A stretch of DNA of 64,000 nucleotides from Dyadobacter tibetensis Y620-1 (GCF_000566685.1 NZ_AZQN01000003.1:186001-250000), one strand, 5' to 3'; positions 15,903 through 26,420 are shown, counted from the stretch's first letter. The notes: generated from the sequence alone by a model not told the origin. Made by a program: numbers and translations.

Positions 15903-17774
15903 ATGAATTATCTTTCAGCAGAAAATATCTCTAAGTCATTTGCCGACAAATGGCTTTTTAAAAATATTAATTTTGGCATCAGTAAAGGGGATAAAGTGGC
16001 CTTGATTGGTACCAATGGAACCGGTAAGACGACCTTTCTGAATATCTTGACGGGAAAGCTTCCTGCTTCCGAAGGCTCGGTGAGTGTTCGGAAGAATATC
16101 AGGGTAGGGTATCTAGATCAAAGCCCGGCTTTTGATGAAGGTATGGCGGTAATGGATGTTATCTTTTCTTCTTCCAATCCTGTAGCCCAGGTCGTTAAAA
16201 AATATGAACAGGCTTTGGAGGCTGATGACCAAGACGCTATGATGGAGCTTATGGAGGATATGGATAGTCTCAACGCCTGGGATTTTGAATCGAGAACCAA
16301 AGAAATTTTAGGACGGTTGGGAATTCACCAAACCGAGAGCCTCTATGGAACACTCTCTGGAGGGCAGCGAAAAAGAGTAGCGCTGGCCAAAGTGCTTCTG
16401 GAAGAACCAGACTTACTAATCCTAGATGAACCTACCAACCATCTTGATCTGGACACAGTGGAGTGGCTGGAGAATTATTTGAATACGCAGAACACTACTT
16501 TATTGGTCGTTACCCACGACCGTTACTTCCTGGATACAGTATGTAACCAGGTCTTTGAATTAGATAACGGTTCCGCCTTTACTTATAAAGGCAACTATTC
16601 TTACTTTTTAGAAAAAAAAGCAGAACGGGAAGAAATCGAGGCTGCCGGGATAGATAAGGCTCGTAACCTGATGCGGAAAGAGCTGGACTGGATCCGTAGA
16701 CAGCCTAAGGCCAGAGGGACAAAGGCCAAATATCGGGTCGACGCCTTCGAAGAGCTAAAGGAAAAAGCCAGTCAAAAGAAAGTAGATACCCAGTTAGAAT
16801 TGAACGTGCGTACTTCACGATTAGGAAGTAAAATCGTAGAACTTGAACATGTAAGCAAAGGGTTTGGGGATCGTCAATTGATCCGCGATTTTGAATACAC
16901 TTTCCGCCGCGGCGATCGTATAGGAATAGTAGGAAAGAATGGTATGGGTAAGTCTACCTTACTCAATATGATAATGGGTGAGCTAGAGCCTGATAAGGGG
17001 AAGGTAGTAACGGGAGAGACAGTGAACTTTGGTTATTACCGGCAATCGGACATGGTCTTCGATGATAACCAGCGGGTAATCGATGTAGTGAAGGATGTGG
17101 CCGAAGTGGTGCGCCTTGGAACCGGTGAAACGGTGACAGTAACGCATATGCTTCAGGCATTTTTATTCACCCCCGAAAAACAGTATGATTTCGTGGCTAA
17201 ACTTAGTGGGGGGGAAAAGAGAAGGTTGCAGCTCTTACTAATTCTAATGAAAGAGCCCAATTTCCTGATTCTGGATGAGCCAACCAACGATTTAGATATT
17301 AGCAGCCTGAACGTAATTGAAGAATTCTTGGCCACATTCCCTGGCTGTCTTATGATCGTTTCTCACGACCGATATTTCTTAGATCGCCTGGTAGAACATA
17401 TATTCGTTTTCGAAGGTGAGGGCAAAATTAGCGACTTCCCTGGTAATTATACCGAGCTTAGAGACTACCAGGAAGAGACCAAGCAGGAACAAAAAAATGC
17501 CCCAATGAAAGAGACGGTAGTGGCCACCCCTGTTGTAGAAGCACCTGCGCCGACAGTTGCCAAAAAGAAGCTTAGCTATAAGGAACAAAAGGAATACGAA
17601 GGTTTGGAAGACGAAATGGCTCAGTTGGAAAAGAAGAAGGCTGAGGCTATCGATCGACTTAATAAAGGGGGGAGTCATGAGGAACTTACCCAATGGGCTA
17701 AGGAAGTCGAGGAAATCAGTGCAGCCCTGGAGGATAAAGAACTAAGGTGGCTGGAGCTATCGGAAAATGTTTAA
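15903..17774 (+). CDS. uup: ABC-F family ATPase, Uup type
   Basis: This 623-residue soluble protein has two ABC ATPase domains and no membrane helix. Domain 1 has Walker A GTNGTGKTT, signature LSGGQRKR and Walker B LLILDEPTNHLD. Domain 2 has Walker A GKNGMGKST, signature LSGGEKRR and LILDEPTNDLD. A Lys/Glu-rich coiled coil occupies about residues 555-620, the feature that marks Uup rather than EttA. Uup associates with ribosomes and affects branched DNA intermediates in E. coli. Nothing marks it as an antibiotic-resistance member of the family. dedA follows 52 nt downstream. Confidence 0.88.
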   Translation: MNYLSAENISKSFADKWLFKNINFGISKGDKVALIGTNGTGKTTFLNILTGKLPASEGSVSVRKNIRVGYLDQSPAFDEGMAVMDVIFSSSNPVAQVVKKYEQALEADDQDAMMELMEDMDSLNAWDFESRTKEILGRLGIHQTESLYGTLSGGQRKRVALAKVLLEEPDLLILDEPTNHLDLDTVEWLENYLNTQNTTLLVVTHDRYFLDTVCNQVFELDNGSAFTYKGNYSYFLEKKAEREEIEAAGIDKARNLMRKELDWIRRQPKARGTKAKYRVDAFEELKEKASQKKVDTQLELNVRTSRLGSKIVELEHVSKGFGDRQLIRDFEYTFRRGDRIGIVGKNGMGKSTLLNMIMGELEPDKGKVVTGETVNFGYYRQSDMVFDDNQRVIDVVKDVAEVVRLGTGETVTVTHMLQAFLFTPEKQYDFVAKLSGGEKRRLQLLLILMKEPNFLILDEPTNDLDISSLNVIEEFLATFPGCLMIVSHDRYFLDRLVEHIFVFEGEGKISDFPGNYTELRDYQEETKQEQKNAPMKETVVATPVVEAPAPTVAKKKLSYKEQKEYEGLEDEMAQLEKKKAEAIDRLNKGGSHEELTQWAKEVEEISAALEDKELRWLELSENV

Positions 17775-17826
17775 CTTTGATTTTCTCGGTTCGGAACGCT
17801 CCTAAGTAGTACCTAATATTTCTATC

Positions 17827-18456
17827 ATGAATTCGGTAATAGAGTTTTTTCAATATCTGCTCAATTCTGAGGAGCTCATTCGCACGGGCGGCCTCATGGT
17901 TATAACGCTTATTGTATTTGCGGAAAATGGATTGTTTTTCGCCTTTTTTCTTCCGGGCGATTATCTGGTTTTTCTTGCTGGAGTTTTTTGTGGAACCGGT
18001 ATCTTGAAAGTGCCCATTGCTATTTTATTAATATGCATGTTTACTGCAGCCGTGCTTGGCTCATTGGTAGGGTATATCTTTGGCAAATATTTTAGCGGCC
18101 TCTTTGAAAACCGTAAAGACTCGTTATTTTTTAAGAAAAAACACCTGGAAACTACAAGGGAATATTTTATACGCTATGGAAGCCGAACACTCATAATCAG
18201 CCGGTTTCTCCCTATTGTCAGGACCTTCGCTCCCATATTGGCCGGTCTTGTAAAAATGCAATTCCCTTCTTTCTTGTTCAATAACGTGGCAGGGGCCGCC
18301 ATCTGGATTGGTTTACTAACGGGGGGGGGCTTTTTGTTTGGAGAGCGTTTCCCCTGGATTGTGGACTATGTACACTATATTATACTGTTCTTCCTGGCCA
18401 TTACTACCTTCACAGTGGTGAAGGGCTACCTGAACGCTCGTAAAGAAATGAAATGA
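17827..18456 (+). CDS. DedA-family inner-membrane protein
   Basis: This 209-residue protein has several membrane helices and the DedA (SNARE-associated) core: FFLPGDYLVFLAG near residue 40, GSLVGYIFGKYF, and the RYGSRTLIISRFLPIVRTFAPILAG segment containing the conserved Arg residues and membrane re-entrant loop. Family members recycle undecaprenyl phosphate or phospholipids by flipping and help maintain proton-motive force. It probably shares a transcript with the upstream ABC-F gene and ends in a terminator. Confidence 0.92.
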   Translation: MNSVIEFFQYLLNSEELIRTGGLMVITLIVFAENGLFFAFFLPGDYLVFLAGVFCGTGILKVPIAILLICMFTAAVLGSLVGYIFGKYFSGLFENRKDSLFFKKKHLETTREYFIRYGSRTLIISRFLPIVRTFAPILAGLVKMQFPSFLFNNVAGAAIWIGLLTGGGFLFGERFPWIVDYVHYIILFFLAITTFTVVKGYLNARKEMK

Positions 18457-18495
18457 CAAAAAGCCGTTGGAAGGCCTGTTCCGACGGCTTTTTGT
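18456..18495. terminator. Bidirectional terminator between dedA and the gamma carbonic anhydrase gene
   Basis: An inverted repeat (ACAAAAAGCCGT paired with ACGGCTTTTTGT, plus an inner GGA/TCC) has A and T flanks on the two sides. It directly separates two convergent genes. Confidence 0.85.
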
Positions 18496-19014
18496 TTAAT
18501 TATCTTCCTTAAACCATCCCGAATAGGTAATGTAATTGTTGGCGGTACGATCAATCGCCTCCTTAAGTTCGGTAGATACATTCTTTAAAAACTTGGCTGG
18601 ATTCCCTGCGTAGATGGTGCCGGGTGGCACCTTGGTGCCTTGGGTGACAATGGCTCCGGCAGCGATGATGGCCCCGGTCCCGATTACTGCTCCATCCATC
18701 ACAATAGATCCCATGCCTATCAACACATGGTCTTCGATGGTGCACCCATGCACAATAGCGTTATGAGCAATCGAAACATAATTGCCGATAATGGTAGCAT
18801 GTCGTTGATAGGTGCAATGTATGACGGCGCCATCCTGAACATTACTGTGGTGTCCGATACGGATGCTGTTGACGTCGCCCCTTACCACGGCATTGAACCA
18901 TACAGTACAATGCGAACCGAATTCCACGTCGCCCACGATAGTCGCATTCTCGGCTAGCCAGCCCTGTTCTCCAAAAATGGGCGTTTTTCCCCGAACTGAT
19001 TTGATAAGAGCCAT
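18496..19014 (-). CDS. Gamma-carbonic anhydrase family protein
   Basis: This 172-residue left-handed beta-helix protein is built of hexapeptide repeats (ATIVGDVEFG, VLIGMGSIVMDGAVIGTG). Zinc ligands at the positions of archaeal Cam are present: H66 (VIHC), H84 and H89 (AHNAIVHGC); the conserved R45-D47 (VVRGD) and Q60-D61 are also there. Members include YrdA/PaaY-type proteins, some with CO2 hydration activity, others with unproven function. The gene is single and divergent from yqgE. Confidence 0.88.
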   Translation of the reverse strand: MALIKSVRGKTPIFGEQGWLAENATIVGDVEFGSHCTVWFNAVVRGDVNSIRIGHHSNVQDGAVIHCTYQRHATIIGNYVSIAHNAIVHGCTIEDHVLIGMGSIVMDGAVIGTGAIIAAGAIVTQGTKVPPGTIYAGNPAKFLKNVSTELKEAIDRTANNYITYSGWFKEDN

Positions 19015-19150
19015 ATTTTAAAAGAGTAATGGGTTTTAATGCTATTTATATAGGAAAAATTACAAATAAGGGGCCTTGGACCCGATAAGTTAAAATAAAA
19101 ATAAATATATTGGGTTTTATTGTAGGAACCGAAACTAAACGAATCGATTG

Positions 19151-19702
19151 ATGCAGCAGGTTAGCAAAGGAAGTTTATTAATCGCCAAGCCCTATCTTGG
19201 CGACCCGAATTTTGAACGCAGAGCCGTTCTGATTTGTGAATACACTGCTGACGGTTGTTTTGGTTTCGTCCTCAATCAAATGACGGATGTATTTTTGGGA
19301 GATGTAATCGACGAATCCATATATCAGGATGTTCCCCTTTATCTGGGAGGGCCGGTAGAAAAAAACACCTTACATTTTATTCATCGACGCCCCGATCTAA
19401 TAGACGAAGGAGTAGAAATTATGGAGGGACTACATTGGGGTGGTGATTTCGAGAAAGTAAAAATCATGCTTAATATGAACACTTTATCCCTTTCCGATAT
19501 CCGTTTTTTTATTGGTTACTCCGGCTGGGGTAGAGGGCAACTCCAGGATGAAATTGAGGCAGAGTCCTGGATTATAACCAAAACTTCTCCTGACTTTCTT
19601 TTCGATACGCCAGCGAATAGCTTTTGGAGGGAGGTATTGCGCAATATGGGCGGAGAATATCGTTCTATTGCCCATTACCCTGTCGATCCTCGTCTTAATT
19701 AG
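19151..19702 (+). CDS. YqgE/AlgH family protein
   Basis: This 183-residue protein matches UPF0301: KGSLLIAKPYLGDPNFERRAV at the start, GFVLNQ, LGGPVEKNTLHFIHR, and FIGYSGWGRGQLQDEIEAESW. The family is widespread; its biochemical function is unresolved, though AlgH was linked to alginate regulation in Pseudomonas. ATG 19151 is preferred over the adjacent upstream TTG. Its stop is 11 nt from that of the convergent small gene. Confidence 0.93.
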   Translation: MQQVSKGSLLIAKPYLGDPNFERRAVLICEYTADGCFGFVLNQMTDVFLGDVIDESIYQDVPLYLGGPVEKNTLHFIHRRPDLIDEGVEIMEGLHWGGDFEKVKIMLNMNTLSLSDIRFFIGYSGWGRGQLQDEIEAESWIITKTSPDFLFDTPANSFWREVLRNMGGEYRSIAHYPVDPRLN

Positions 19703-19713
19703 TACGAGAGAGG

Positions 19714-19932
19714 CTAATTGGCACGATCCAGACCACTTACCGATTCATAGTCCGATTTGATTCGTCCAACCTCCTTGCTAAGAAAATGTTGTAGTTGCCG
19801 ATTGAATTCATCTTGCTGCTCTTCCGTCAGACTATTATACAGATCTTTCAATTCCTGATTGATGGCGGCCCGCTCCTTACCGTCCGCAGCATTTATGGAG
19901 CGTATATGATATCTTTTAAAATCGAATTCCAT
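19714..19932 (-). CDS. Small charged protein of unknown function
   Basis: This 72-residue, highly charged protein is predicted mostly helical (INQELKDLYNSLTEEQQDEF). It starts MEFDFKRYHIRSINAADG and has no signal peptide or membrane segment, so it is presumably cytosolic. It is convergent with yqgE and divergent from the metallophosphoesterase gene. The codon use and amphipathic pattern look genuine, but I recognise no domain. Confidence 0.6.
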   Translation of the reverse strand: MEFDFKRYHIRSINAADGKERAAINQELKDLYNSLTEEQQDEFNRQLQHFLSKEVGRIKSDYESVSGLDRAN

Positions 19933-20091
19933 GGATTCATGATTAGTTTACCACAAAGTTCGGGGAATATCCGAAGATTTATACATTTAAACAGCATATT
20001 TCTTTATATAAAGGGCTTTTCTACTTTTTATCTGCTAGGCTGAACGAGAAGCGTAGGCGCGACGTTATAAATCGATAGAAAGCGTATAATT

Positions 20092-21348
20092 ATGAATCGT
20101 ACTTTAGTTTTTGTAGTCTTAGGACTGATATTATTGACCATAGACTGGTATGTCTGGACCGGGCTTCGTCTCGCCATTCGCAATCTGTCTACTTCCTGGC
20201 AGCGAGGGATTGGAATCGGCTATTGGGTATTTACGGGTCTCACCCTGATGGCTTATCTTGCCATTCAGCTGCTTCCCCCGGATATCTTCAGTAAAAATGT
20301 GAGGATATTCGTCATTACATTTATTACCGTACCATATCTTTCTAAACTGCTGGCCGTTGTTATTCTCCTTATAGATGAGCTAAGAAGAACGTTACAATGG
20401 GTAATGGGATATATTTTCCCTTCTTCAACGGGAAATGTGGGGGGCGATAATGAAAAGGTAATTCCCCGTTCGGAATTCCTGGCTCAAACGGCTGTGATCG
20501 CAGGAGCCGGTTTGATGGGCACTTTCGCATTTGGTATTATCTCCGGTGCTCATGATTACCGGATCCGCCGGGTAAAGGTTAGCCTAAAAAACCTTCCCAA
20601 AGCCTTCGATGGAATCAAAATAGCACAATTATCTGATATTCATTCTGGTAGTTTTTTCAATAAGACTGCGGTAAAAGGAGGAATAGAAATGTTGATGAAG
20701 GAGAAACCAGACATTGCCTTTTTTACTGGCGATTTGGTGAATGATCGGGCTGAGGAGGTAAAGGAGTATATTCATATTTTTGATAAACTAAAAGCACCCC
20801 TAGGCGTTCACTCTACTTTAGGGAATCACGATTATGGAGATTATGTAAAGTGGGGGTCAGATACACAGAAAATAAACAACCTGAACGATCTTAAGAAGGC
20901 GCATGGCCTATTAGGTTGGAACCTGATGTTGGATGAAAACCGTGCGATACGTGTCGATGGGGAGGAAATAGGATTGATTGGCATTCAAAACTGGGGCGCC
21001 GGAAATTTTGCCAAGTATGGCAACCTGGAAAAGGCGTATGCCGGCAGCGAAGATTTTCCAGTGAAGCTTTTGCTCTCTCATGATCCAAGCCACTGGCGAT
21101 CGCAAGTCCTTCCCAAATATACTGATATAGACATTGCCTTTGCCGGGCATACCCATGGTATGCAGTTTGGTGTTGAGCTACCAGGAATACAATGGAGTCC
21201 AGTGCAATATCGTTACAAAGAATGGGGCGGACTGTATCAGGAGAAAGATCAATATATCTATGTGAATCGTGGATTTGGCTACCTGGGTTATCCGGGGAGG
21301 GTAGGCATACTTCCCGAAATAACTATTATGGAGCTCGTAAGGGGATAA
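20092..21348 (+). CDS. Membrane-anchored metallophosphoesterase (YkuE-like)
   Basis: This 418-residue protein has three hydrophobic N-terminal helices (about 3-27, 40-61 and 70-95) and a further hydrophobic segment at 131-150, preceded by PRSEFLAQT, which resembles a degenerate twin-arginine motif. A calcineurin-like catalytic domain follows: SDIH (181-184), GDLVND (213-218), GNHD (244-247), LLSHDPSHW and GHTHGMQ. YkuE-type enzymes are external metal-dependent phosphodiesterases; the substrate here is unknown. The extra membrane helices are common in Bacteroidota homologues. Confidence 0.9.
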   Translation: MNRTLVFVVLGLILLTIDWYVWTGLRLAIRNLSTSWQRGIGIGYWVFTGLTLMAYLAIQLLPPDIFSKNVRIFVITFITVPYLSKLLAVVILLIDELRRTLQWVMGYIFPSSTGNVGGDNEKVIPRSEFLAQTAVIAGAGLMGTFAFGIISGAHDYRIRRVKVSLKNLPKAFDGIKIAQLSDIHSGSFFNKTAVKGGIEMLMKEKPDIAFFTGDLVNDRAEEVKEYIHIFDKLKAPLGVHSTLGNHDYGDYVKWGSDTQKINNLNDLKKAHGLLGWNLMLDENRAIRVDGEEIGLIGIQNWGAGNFAKYGNLEKAYAGSEDFPVKLLLSHDPSHWRSQVLPKYTDIDIAFAGHTHGMQFGVELPGIQWSPVQYRYKEWGGLYQEKDQYIYVNRGFGYLGYPGRVGILPEITIMELVRG

Positions 21349-21393
21349 TTCAATTCCAGTGTTAATATTTTTTAAACTTAAGACATATCAATA

Positions 21394-21609
21394 ATGAAGC
21401 AGCTAAAAAAGATTATGATACCTACTTTCACGCTGATTCTATTACTAACCTTTCAGGCTCCAGTATTGGCTACCATCGATAGCCTTCCTGCTCAGTCGGA
21501 GCAAACCCTGGGGAAACGTAAAAAATACAAAGGCTACAAAAAGCCCAAGTCTAAAAAATTCTTGGGCATTTTTAAGCGTAAATCTGATTGTGGATGCCCT
21601 AATAAATAA
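21394..21609 (+). CDS. Small lysine-rich secreted protein
   Basis: This 71-residue protein has a clear signal peptide (ILLLTFQAPVLA, cleavage about residue 27). The mature peptide is dominated by Lys, Gly and Tyr (GKRKKYKGYKKPKSKK) and ends in a Cys-Gly-Cys-Pro tail (SDCGCPNK). It starts 45 nt after the metallophosphoesterase stop, so the two may be cotranscribed. Function is unknown; the strong positive charge suggests binding to envelope polymers or nucleic acid, which is speculation. Confidence 0.6.
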   Translation: MKQLKKIMIPTFTLILLLTFQAPVLATIDSLPAQSEQTLGKRKKYKGYKKPKSKKFLGIFKRKSDCGCPNK

Positions 21610-21754
21610 GGCTGGTTACCTGCTTTGAATATGCGGCTTTCTATCAATACTATAGACTTTATATTTTTTCATTTATTAAAAGGAGTGAATAATTACTTGT
21701 GCACTCCCTAGTAAGCAAAGTAATCCAACTCATAAAGATTTGGTTGCTTTTGCT

Positions 21755-21762
21755 TACTTTTG
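21755..21762 (+). promoter_or_regulatory. Candidate -7 box for gcvP
   Basis: TACTTTTG matches the Bacteroidota -7 consensus 42 nt upstream of the gcvP ATG. A 6-bp inverted repeat (GGAGTG / CACTCC, about 21680-21707) lies upstream of it. No glycine riboswitch aptamer is recognisable in the short leader. Confidence 0.45.
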
Positions 21763-21804
21763 TGTTTTCTAACCATCTAATTTCGGCACTGTTAGCCAAC
21801 CTTA

Positions 21805-24696
21805 ATGAAAATTAATCTTCAGAACCAGGATATCTTCGAAAATCGTCATCATGGAAAAGACGATGAGGAATTAAAAGGCATGTTGGAAGTTATAGGGGTT
21901 TCTAGTTTAGACGAGTTAATCGATCAAACTGTTCCCGCGGCGATAAGGCTTCAAAGACCCTTAAACTTGCCAAAACCTAAGACCGAGCAAGCTTTTCTTC
22001 AAGGGATAAAAAAAATTGCCAAAAAGAATTTGCCGTTTAAATCCTATATCGGAGCCGGCTATTATGATACGATTACCCCGAATGTTATTCTCAGAAATAT
22101 TCTGGAAAACCCGGCCTGGTATACTGCGTATACGCCTTACCAGGCAGAGATAGCCCAGGGACGTTTGGAAATGTTGCTCAACTTCCAAACCTTGGTAACC
22201 GACCTCACCGGGATGGAAATTGCCAATGGCTCATTATTGGATGAAGCTACTGCTGCAGCGGAGGCCATGACCATGTTTTATGCCTTAAGACCCTCTACAA
22301 AGAAAACGGCCAACGTCTTCTTTGTATCTGAGCTATGCCATCCTCATACCATGGACTTAATCCACACCAGGGCTACTCCCGTGGGTATTAGCGTGGTCGT
22401 AGGGGATCATAAGACCTTGGATCTGACCGATGAAAATCTATACGGAGTTCTACTTCAGTATCCTGCCGGCAACGGTGAGGTGATCGATTATACAGACTTT
22501 ATTTCCACTGCTCACGCGTCGAAAGTATTGGTGGCTACAGCCTCCGATTTGTTAGCTCTCGCTTTACTGAAATCGCCGGGAGAGATGGGCGCCGATGCGG
22601 TCGTGGGATCCGCCCAGCGCTTCGGGGTACCCATGGGTTATGGTGGCCCTCACGCGGCATTCTTTGCTACCCGTACCGAATATAAGCGCAGTATCCCGGG
22701 CCGTATCATCGGCGTGTCGGTGGATGCAGAGGGCAACCGGGCCCTTAGGATGGCCCTGCAAACCCGCGAACAGCATATCCGCAGAGAAAAAGCGACCTCC
22801 AATATTTGTACAGCACAAGTCTTGCTGGCAGTAATTGCCGCTGCTTATGCCGTATACCATGGTCCAGAAGGAATTAAAAATATTGCACTTAGAGTACATG
22901 GCCTTACCAAACTCTTTGTTGAGACCATTCGGCAGTTTCATTATACGGTTCTAACCGACCAGTATTTCGATACCGTTACCATTCAAACTCCCCTTGGACC
23001 CAAGCTCAAAGAGCAGGCCGAAAAATGGGGTGTGAATTTGCGCTATAATGAGGATGGCACCATTGGTGTCTCCATCGATGAGTCTAAAACTTTTCAGGAC
23101 GTTATCGATCTGTTAAATATTTTTGCAGAGGTTTCGGGCTTCTCCGGAGAAATGGTGATTGACGAATTCGTAGAGGCTAATATTGCCGAGCATTTAATTC
23201 GCCGAACAGAGTTTCTAACGCATCCAGTTTTCAATACCCACCATACGGAGCACGAAATGTTGCGGTATCTGAAGATGCTGGAAAATAAGGATCTTTCCCT
23301 GGTACATTCCATGATATCCCTAGGTAGTTGTACCATGAAGCTGAATGCAACGGCGGAAATGATTCCTCTAACCTGGCCGGAATTTGGCAATATTCATCCA
23401 TTTGCCCCAACGGTTCAAGTGGGTGGTTATGCTCAGCTCATCATTGAACTGAATGCATGGCTATGTGAGATAACGGGTTTTGCGGCCATGTCATTCCAGC
23501 CTAATTCGGGTGCCCAGGGAGAATATGCCGGCTTAATGGCCATTAGGGCCTATCACCATAGCCGAGGCGATAAGCACCGCGACGTGGCCCTGATTCCTGC
23601 CTCTGCGCATGGTACCAACCCTGCTTCGGCTGTAATGGCCGGGATGAAGGTAGTGGTTACTAAATGTGACGAGCGTGGTAATATCGATGTGGCGGATTTG
23701 AAGGCTAAATCGGAGCAATATGCCGATCGTCTAGCCTGCCTGATGGTGACCTACCCCTCTACGCACGGGGTATATGAAGAAAGCATCATTGAGATATGCG
23801 AATTAATTCACCAACATGGTGGACAGGTCTATATGGATGGTGCGAATATGAATGCCCAGGTAGGACTTACCAGTCCTGCCTCTATCGGTGCTGACGTTTG
23901 CCATCTCAATTTGCATAAGACATTCTGTATTCCGCATGGCGGGGGTGGACCAGGCGTTGGCCCTATTGGAGTGGCCGAACATCTGGTGCCTTTCTTGCCA
24001 AGCCATGTGAGTTATAATAAGCTACCCGAGCATTTGGAAAACGGAGAAGCAGGAGCCGTATCGGCAGCACCTTATGGCAGCGCAAGCATTCTGACCATTT
24101 CCTACGCTTACATCGCAATGATGGGGGCAGAGGGCTTGACCAACGCTACTAAGTTTGCCATTTTGAATGCTAATTATATTAAGGAAAGACTTAGAGATCA
24201 CTACGACGTACTTTATACCGGAACCAATGGGCGTTGTGCGCACGAAATGATTTTGGATTGCCGTGCTTTCAAAGCTGTAGGTATTGAAGCCGAAGATCTG
24301 GCCAAGCGACTGATGGATTATGGCTTCCATTCCCCTACCTTGTCGTTCCCAGTGGCAGGTACCCTGATGATAGAGCCTACAGAGTCGGAGTCGAAGGCGG
24401 AATTGGATCGTTTCTGCGATACCATGATTGCCATCCGTAATGAAATAAAAGAGGTGGAAACCGGGGTGGCCGATCGGAAAGATAACGTACTTAAAAATGC
24501 CCCCCATACCATGCGCGTTGTGATGGATGAGGCCTGGGCCCGATCATACAGCCGTGAGAAAGCCGTTTTTCCACTACCTCATCTGCGATTCAATAAGTTT
24601 TGGCCTAGTGTGAGTAGAGTCGATAGTGCTTTTGGTGATCGGAACCTGATCTGTGCCTGTATACCCGTGGAGGCCTATGCCGATGCGGAGGTATAA
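21805..24696 (+). CDS. gcvP: Glycine dehydrogenase (decarboxylating), P protein of the glycine cleavage system
   Basis: This PLP enzyme decarboxylates glycine and passes the aminomethyl group to the lipoyl arm of GcvH. It is the single-chain form (963 residues) containing both the N-terminal and C-terminal homologous halves. The PLP lysine is about K705 in [20 protein letters not shown], followed by the Gly-rich loop. gcvT and gcvH are not adjacent, as often in Bacteroidota. The gene stands alone with its own promoter box and terminator. Confidence 0.97.
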   Translation: MKINLQNQDIFENRHHGKDDEELKGMLEVIGVSSLDELIDQTVPAAIRLQRPLNLPKPKTEQAFLQGIKKIAKKNLPFKSYIGAGYYDTITPNVILRNILENPAWYTAYTPYQAEIAQGRLEMLLNFQTLVTDLTGMEIANGSLLDEATAAAEAMTMFYALRPSTKKTANVFFVSELCHPHTMDLIHTRATPVGISVVVGDHKTLDLTDENLYGVLLQYPAGNGEVIDYTDFISTAHASKVLVATASDLLALALLKSPGEMGADAVVGSAQRFGVPMGYGGPHAAFFATRTEYKRSIPGRIIGVSVDAEGNRALRMALQTREQHIRREKATSNICTAQVLLAVIAAAYAVYHGPEGIKNIALRVHGLTKLFVETIRQFHYTVLTDQYFDTVTIQTPLGPKLKEQAEKWGVNLRYNEDGTIGVSIDESKTFQDVIDLLNIFAEVSGFSGEMVIDEFVEANIAEHLIRRTEFLTHPVFNTHHTEHEMLRYLKMLENKDLSLVHSMISLGSCTMKLNATAEMIPLTWPEFGNIHPFAPTVQVGGYAQLIIELNAWLCEITGFAAMSFQPNSGAQGEYAGLMAIRAYHHSRGDKHRDVALIPASAHGTNPASAVMAGMKVVVTKCDERGNIDVADLKAKSEQYADRLACLMVTYPSTHGVYEESIIEICELIHQHGGQVYMDGANMNAQVGLTSPASIGADVCHLNLHKTFCIPHGGGGPGVGPIGVAEHLVPFLPSHVSYNKLPEHLENGEAGAVSAAPYGSASILTISYAYIAMMGAEGLTNATKFAILNANYIKERLRDHYDVLYTGTNGRCAHEMILDCRAFKAVGIEAEDLAKRLMDYGFHSPTLSFPVAGTLMIEPTESESKAELDRFCDTMIAIRNEIKEVETGVADRKDNVLKNAPHTMRVVMDEAWARSYSREKAVFPLPHLRFNKFWPSVSRVDSAFGDRNLICACIPVEAYADAEV

Positions 24697-24717
24697 CAAG
24701 CTAAGTGAAAAAAAATT

Positions 24718-24766
24718 AAACTAAAAAAGAGAGACAAAACCTGGTTTTGTCTCTCTTTTTTAGTTT
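24718..24766 (+). terminator. Terminator after gcvP
   Basis: A very long, perfectly paired stem of about 22 bp (from AAACTAAAAAAGAGAGACAA to its complement) with a CTGG-type loop contains A runs on the left and T runs on the right. Confidence 0.9.
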
Positions 24767-24891
24767 AATACAATGGTAAGGGACATTATTATATCTCAAG
24801 AAGTATTACTTTAGTAGAGCTTGATGAAGAAACTATGCCTATAAGGGCATTGTTAATATAGTGTTGGAGGTTAATAATCAGAGACAGTGCG

Positions 24892-26208
24892 ATGCGAAGA
24901 TCGATAGTATGGTTTAAAACCGACCTAAGGGTACATGATAATGAAACGCTGATAAGAGCCCTCGAGCAAAGTGATGAGGTAATCCCTGTATTTTGTTTTG
25001 ATATGCGTCAGTTTCGTTTAACATCATATGGGACTCAGAAGACCGGAGCTTTCAGGGCACAATTTATTCTGGAATCAGTTGCTGATTTGGAAGCTAATCT
25101 GCGGAATTTGGGTGCAGGCCTCATCGTTGCCAGGGGGAATCCGGCAGAGGTGCTGGCCAAAGTGGCCCGGGAATATGGAGCTCAGAAGATCTTCGCAAAA
25201 AAAGAAGTTGCTTACGAAGAGAAACGTACCGAAGATGCGGTGGAAGCGGCGCTCTGGAAAGTGGGGTGCTACTTGGAAACTTATAGTACGAGCACCCTTT
25301 ATCATGCGCTCGACCTGCCATTCGCCATGAAGGATATTCCCGATGTGTTTACCACGTTCCGTAAGAAAATTGAACGAGATACCCTTATACGCCCCGTGTT
25401 TGCAAGCCCCATTGACATACCCTGTCCGGCCTTACCTCCTGCTTCTCTGCCTACACTAATGCAACTGGGCCTTGAAGAGCCCGTATATGATGGGAGAGGG
25501 GCCTTTCGTATGCAGGGAGGGGAGAGCCCAGCCTTAGCTCGGGTAAATGCTTATCTGTTTGAAACGAAGGCCATCCTTACCTATAAAGAAACCCGGAATG
25601 GGTTATTGGGAGACAATTATTCCTCCCGTTTTTCCCCCTGGCTGGCTCAGGGTTGCCTTTCACCCCGGGAGATATATTATGCCATAAAAGAATTTGAATC
25701 CACTCATAAAGCGAATCCATCAACGTACTGGCTAATATTTGAGCTCATCTGGCGGGATTATTTTCGCTTTATGATGAAGAAATACCGCAATCGGTATTTC
25801 CGTCAAGAAGGGATAAAGAAAAAGGCTGTTGAGCTCTTTCCATTGGATACGGCAATTTTTGAGAAATGGAAGAATGGGGAGACAGGGGTAGACTTTGTGG
25901 ATGCTAATATGAAAGAGCTTAACAGTACAGGATATATGAGCAACAGGGGCCGACAAAATGTTGCTAGCTATTTCTGTCACGACCTTCGTCAGGACTGGCG
26001 CTACGGTGCCGCATATTTTGAAGCGCAATTGGTGGACTATAACCCATGTAATAATTGGGGCAACTGGGCATATGTGGCCGGTGTAGGCAACGATCCCCGA
26101 CCTGATAGGGCGTTCAATATTGAACTACAGGCTCAGACCTATGATCCAGATGGGAAATATCGAGGTTTATGGCTTCAGCCAGAAGACGCTGCGTCTGATA
26201 GGTCTTAA
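24892..26208 (+). CDS. DASH-family cryptochrome/photolyase
   Basis: This 438-residue flavoprotein has an N-terminal photolyase alpha/beta domain (SIVWFKTDLRVHDNETL) and a C-terminal FAD domain with TYKETRNGLLGDNYSSRFSP, LAQGCLSPREIYYAI and LIFELIWRDYFRFMMKKY. These segments match the cry-DASH group, which repairs cyclobutane pyrimidine dimers in single-stranded DNA with blue light and may also sense light. The length is typical. It is monocistronic and convergent with the nuo operon. Confidence 0.92.
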   Translation: MRRSIVWFKTDLRVHDNETLIRALEQSDEVIPVFCFDMRQFRLTSYGTQKTGAFRAQFILESVADLEANLRNLGAGLIVARGNPAEVLAKVAREYGAQKIFAKKEVAYEEKRTEDAVEAALWKVGCYLETYSTSTLYHALDLPFAMKDIPDVFTTFRKKIERDTLIRPVFASPIDIPCPALPPASLPTLMQLGLEEPVYDGRGAFRMQGGESPALARVNAYLFETKAILTYKETRNGLLGDNYSSRFSPWLAQGCLSPREIYYAIKEFESTHKANPSTYWLIFELIWRDYFRFMMKKYRNRYFRQEGIKKKAVELFPLDTAIFEKWKNGETGVDFVDANMKELNSTGYMSNRGRQNVASYFCHDLRQDWRYGAAYFEAQLVDYNPCNNWGNWAYVAGVGNDPRPDRAFNIELQAQTYDPDGKYRGLWLQPEDAASDRS

Positions 26209-26420
26209 GAAGCTGGAGCTTTTATTGGATCCTGGCCGAGTGATCATCCGCAGGAGGCATTTTGGTGACTGACACCGGAAAGCGTATGCTAGGCTAGCGC
26301 ATCCATCCTGTGAAAATATAGGGTCATTCCAGATGAAACGTCTGCGTTCCATGGCTTCTCCACTTCTGGAAAAATCTCGTGGGTGATTTTATTTCTCGTG
26401 CAGAATTCTCGTTATAAGGA

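Noticed and set aside
15903..17774. ABC-F proteins (also 56125-57792) considered as antibiotic-resistance factors
   Set aside because: The coiled-coil tail and the EttA-type start match the housekeeping Uup and EttA groups; there is no antibiotic-resistance-type inter-domain extension and no mobile context.
21610..21804. Glycine riboswitch upstream of gcvP
   Set aside because: The leader after the -7 box is under 40 nt and has no aptamer-like helices; the only inverted repeat lies upstream of the promoter box.
26167..26352. Minus-strand frame of 61 codons at the end of cry
   Set aside because: It overlaps the cry C-terminus, shows no domain, and its Ser/Arg-rich composition looks like antisense reading.
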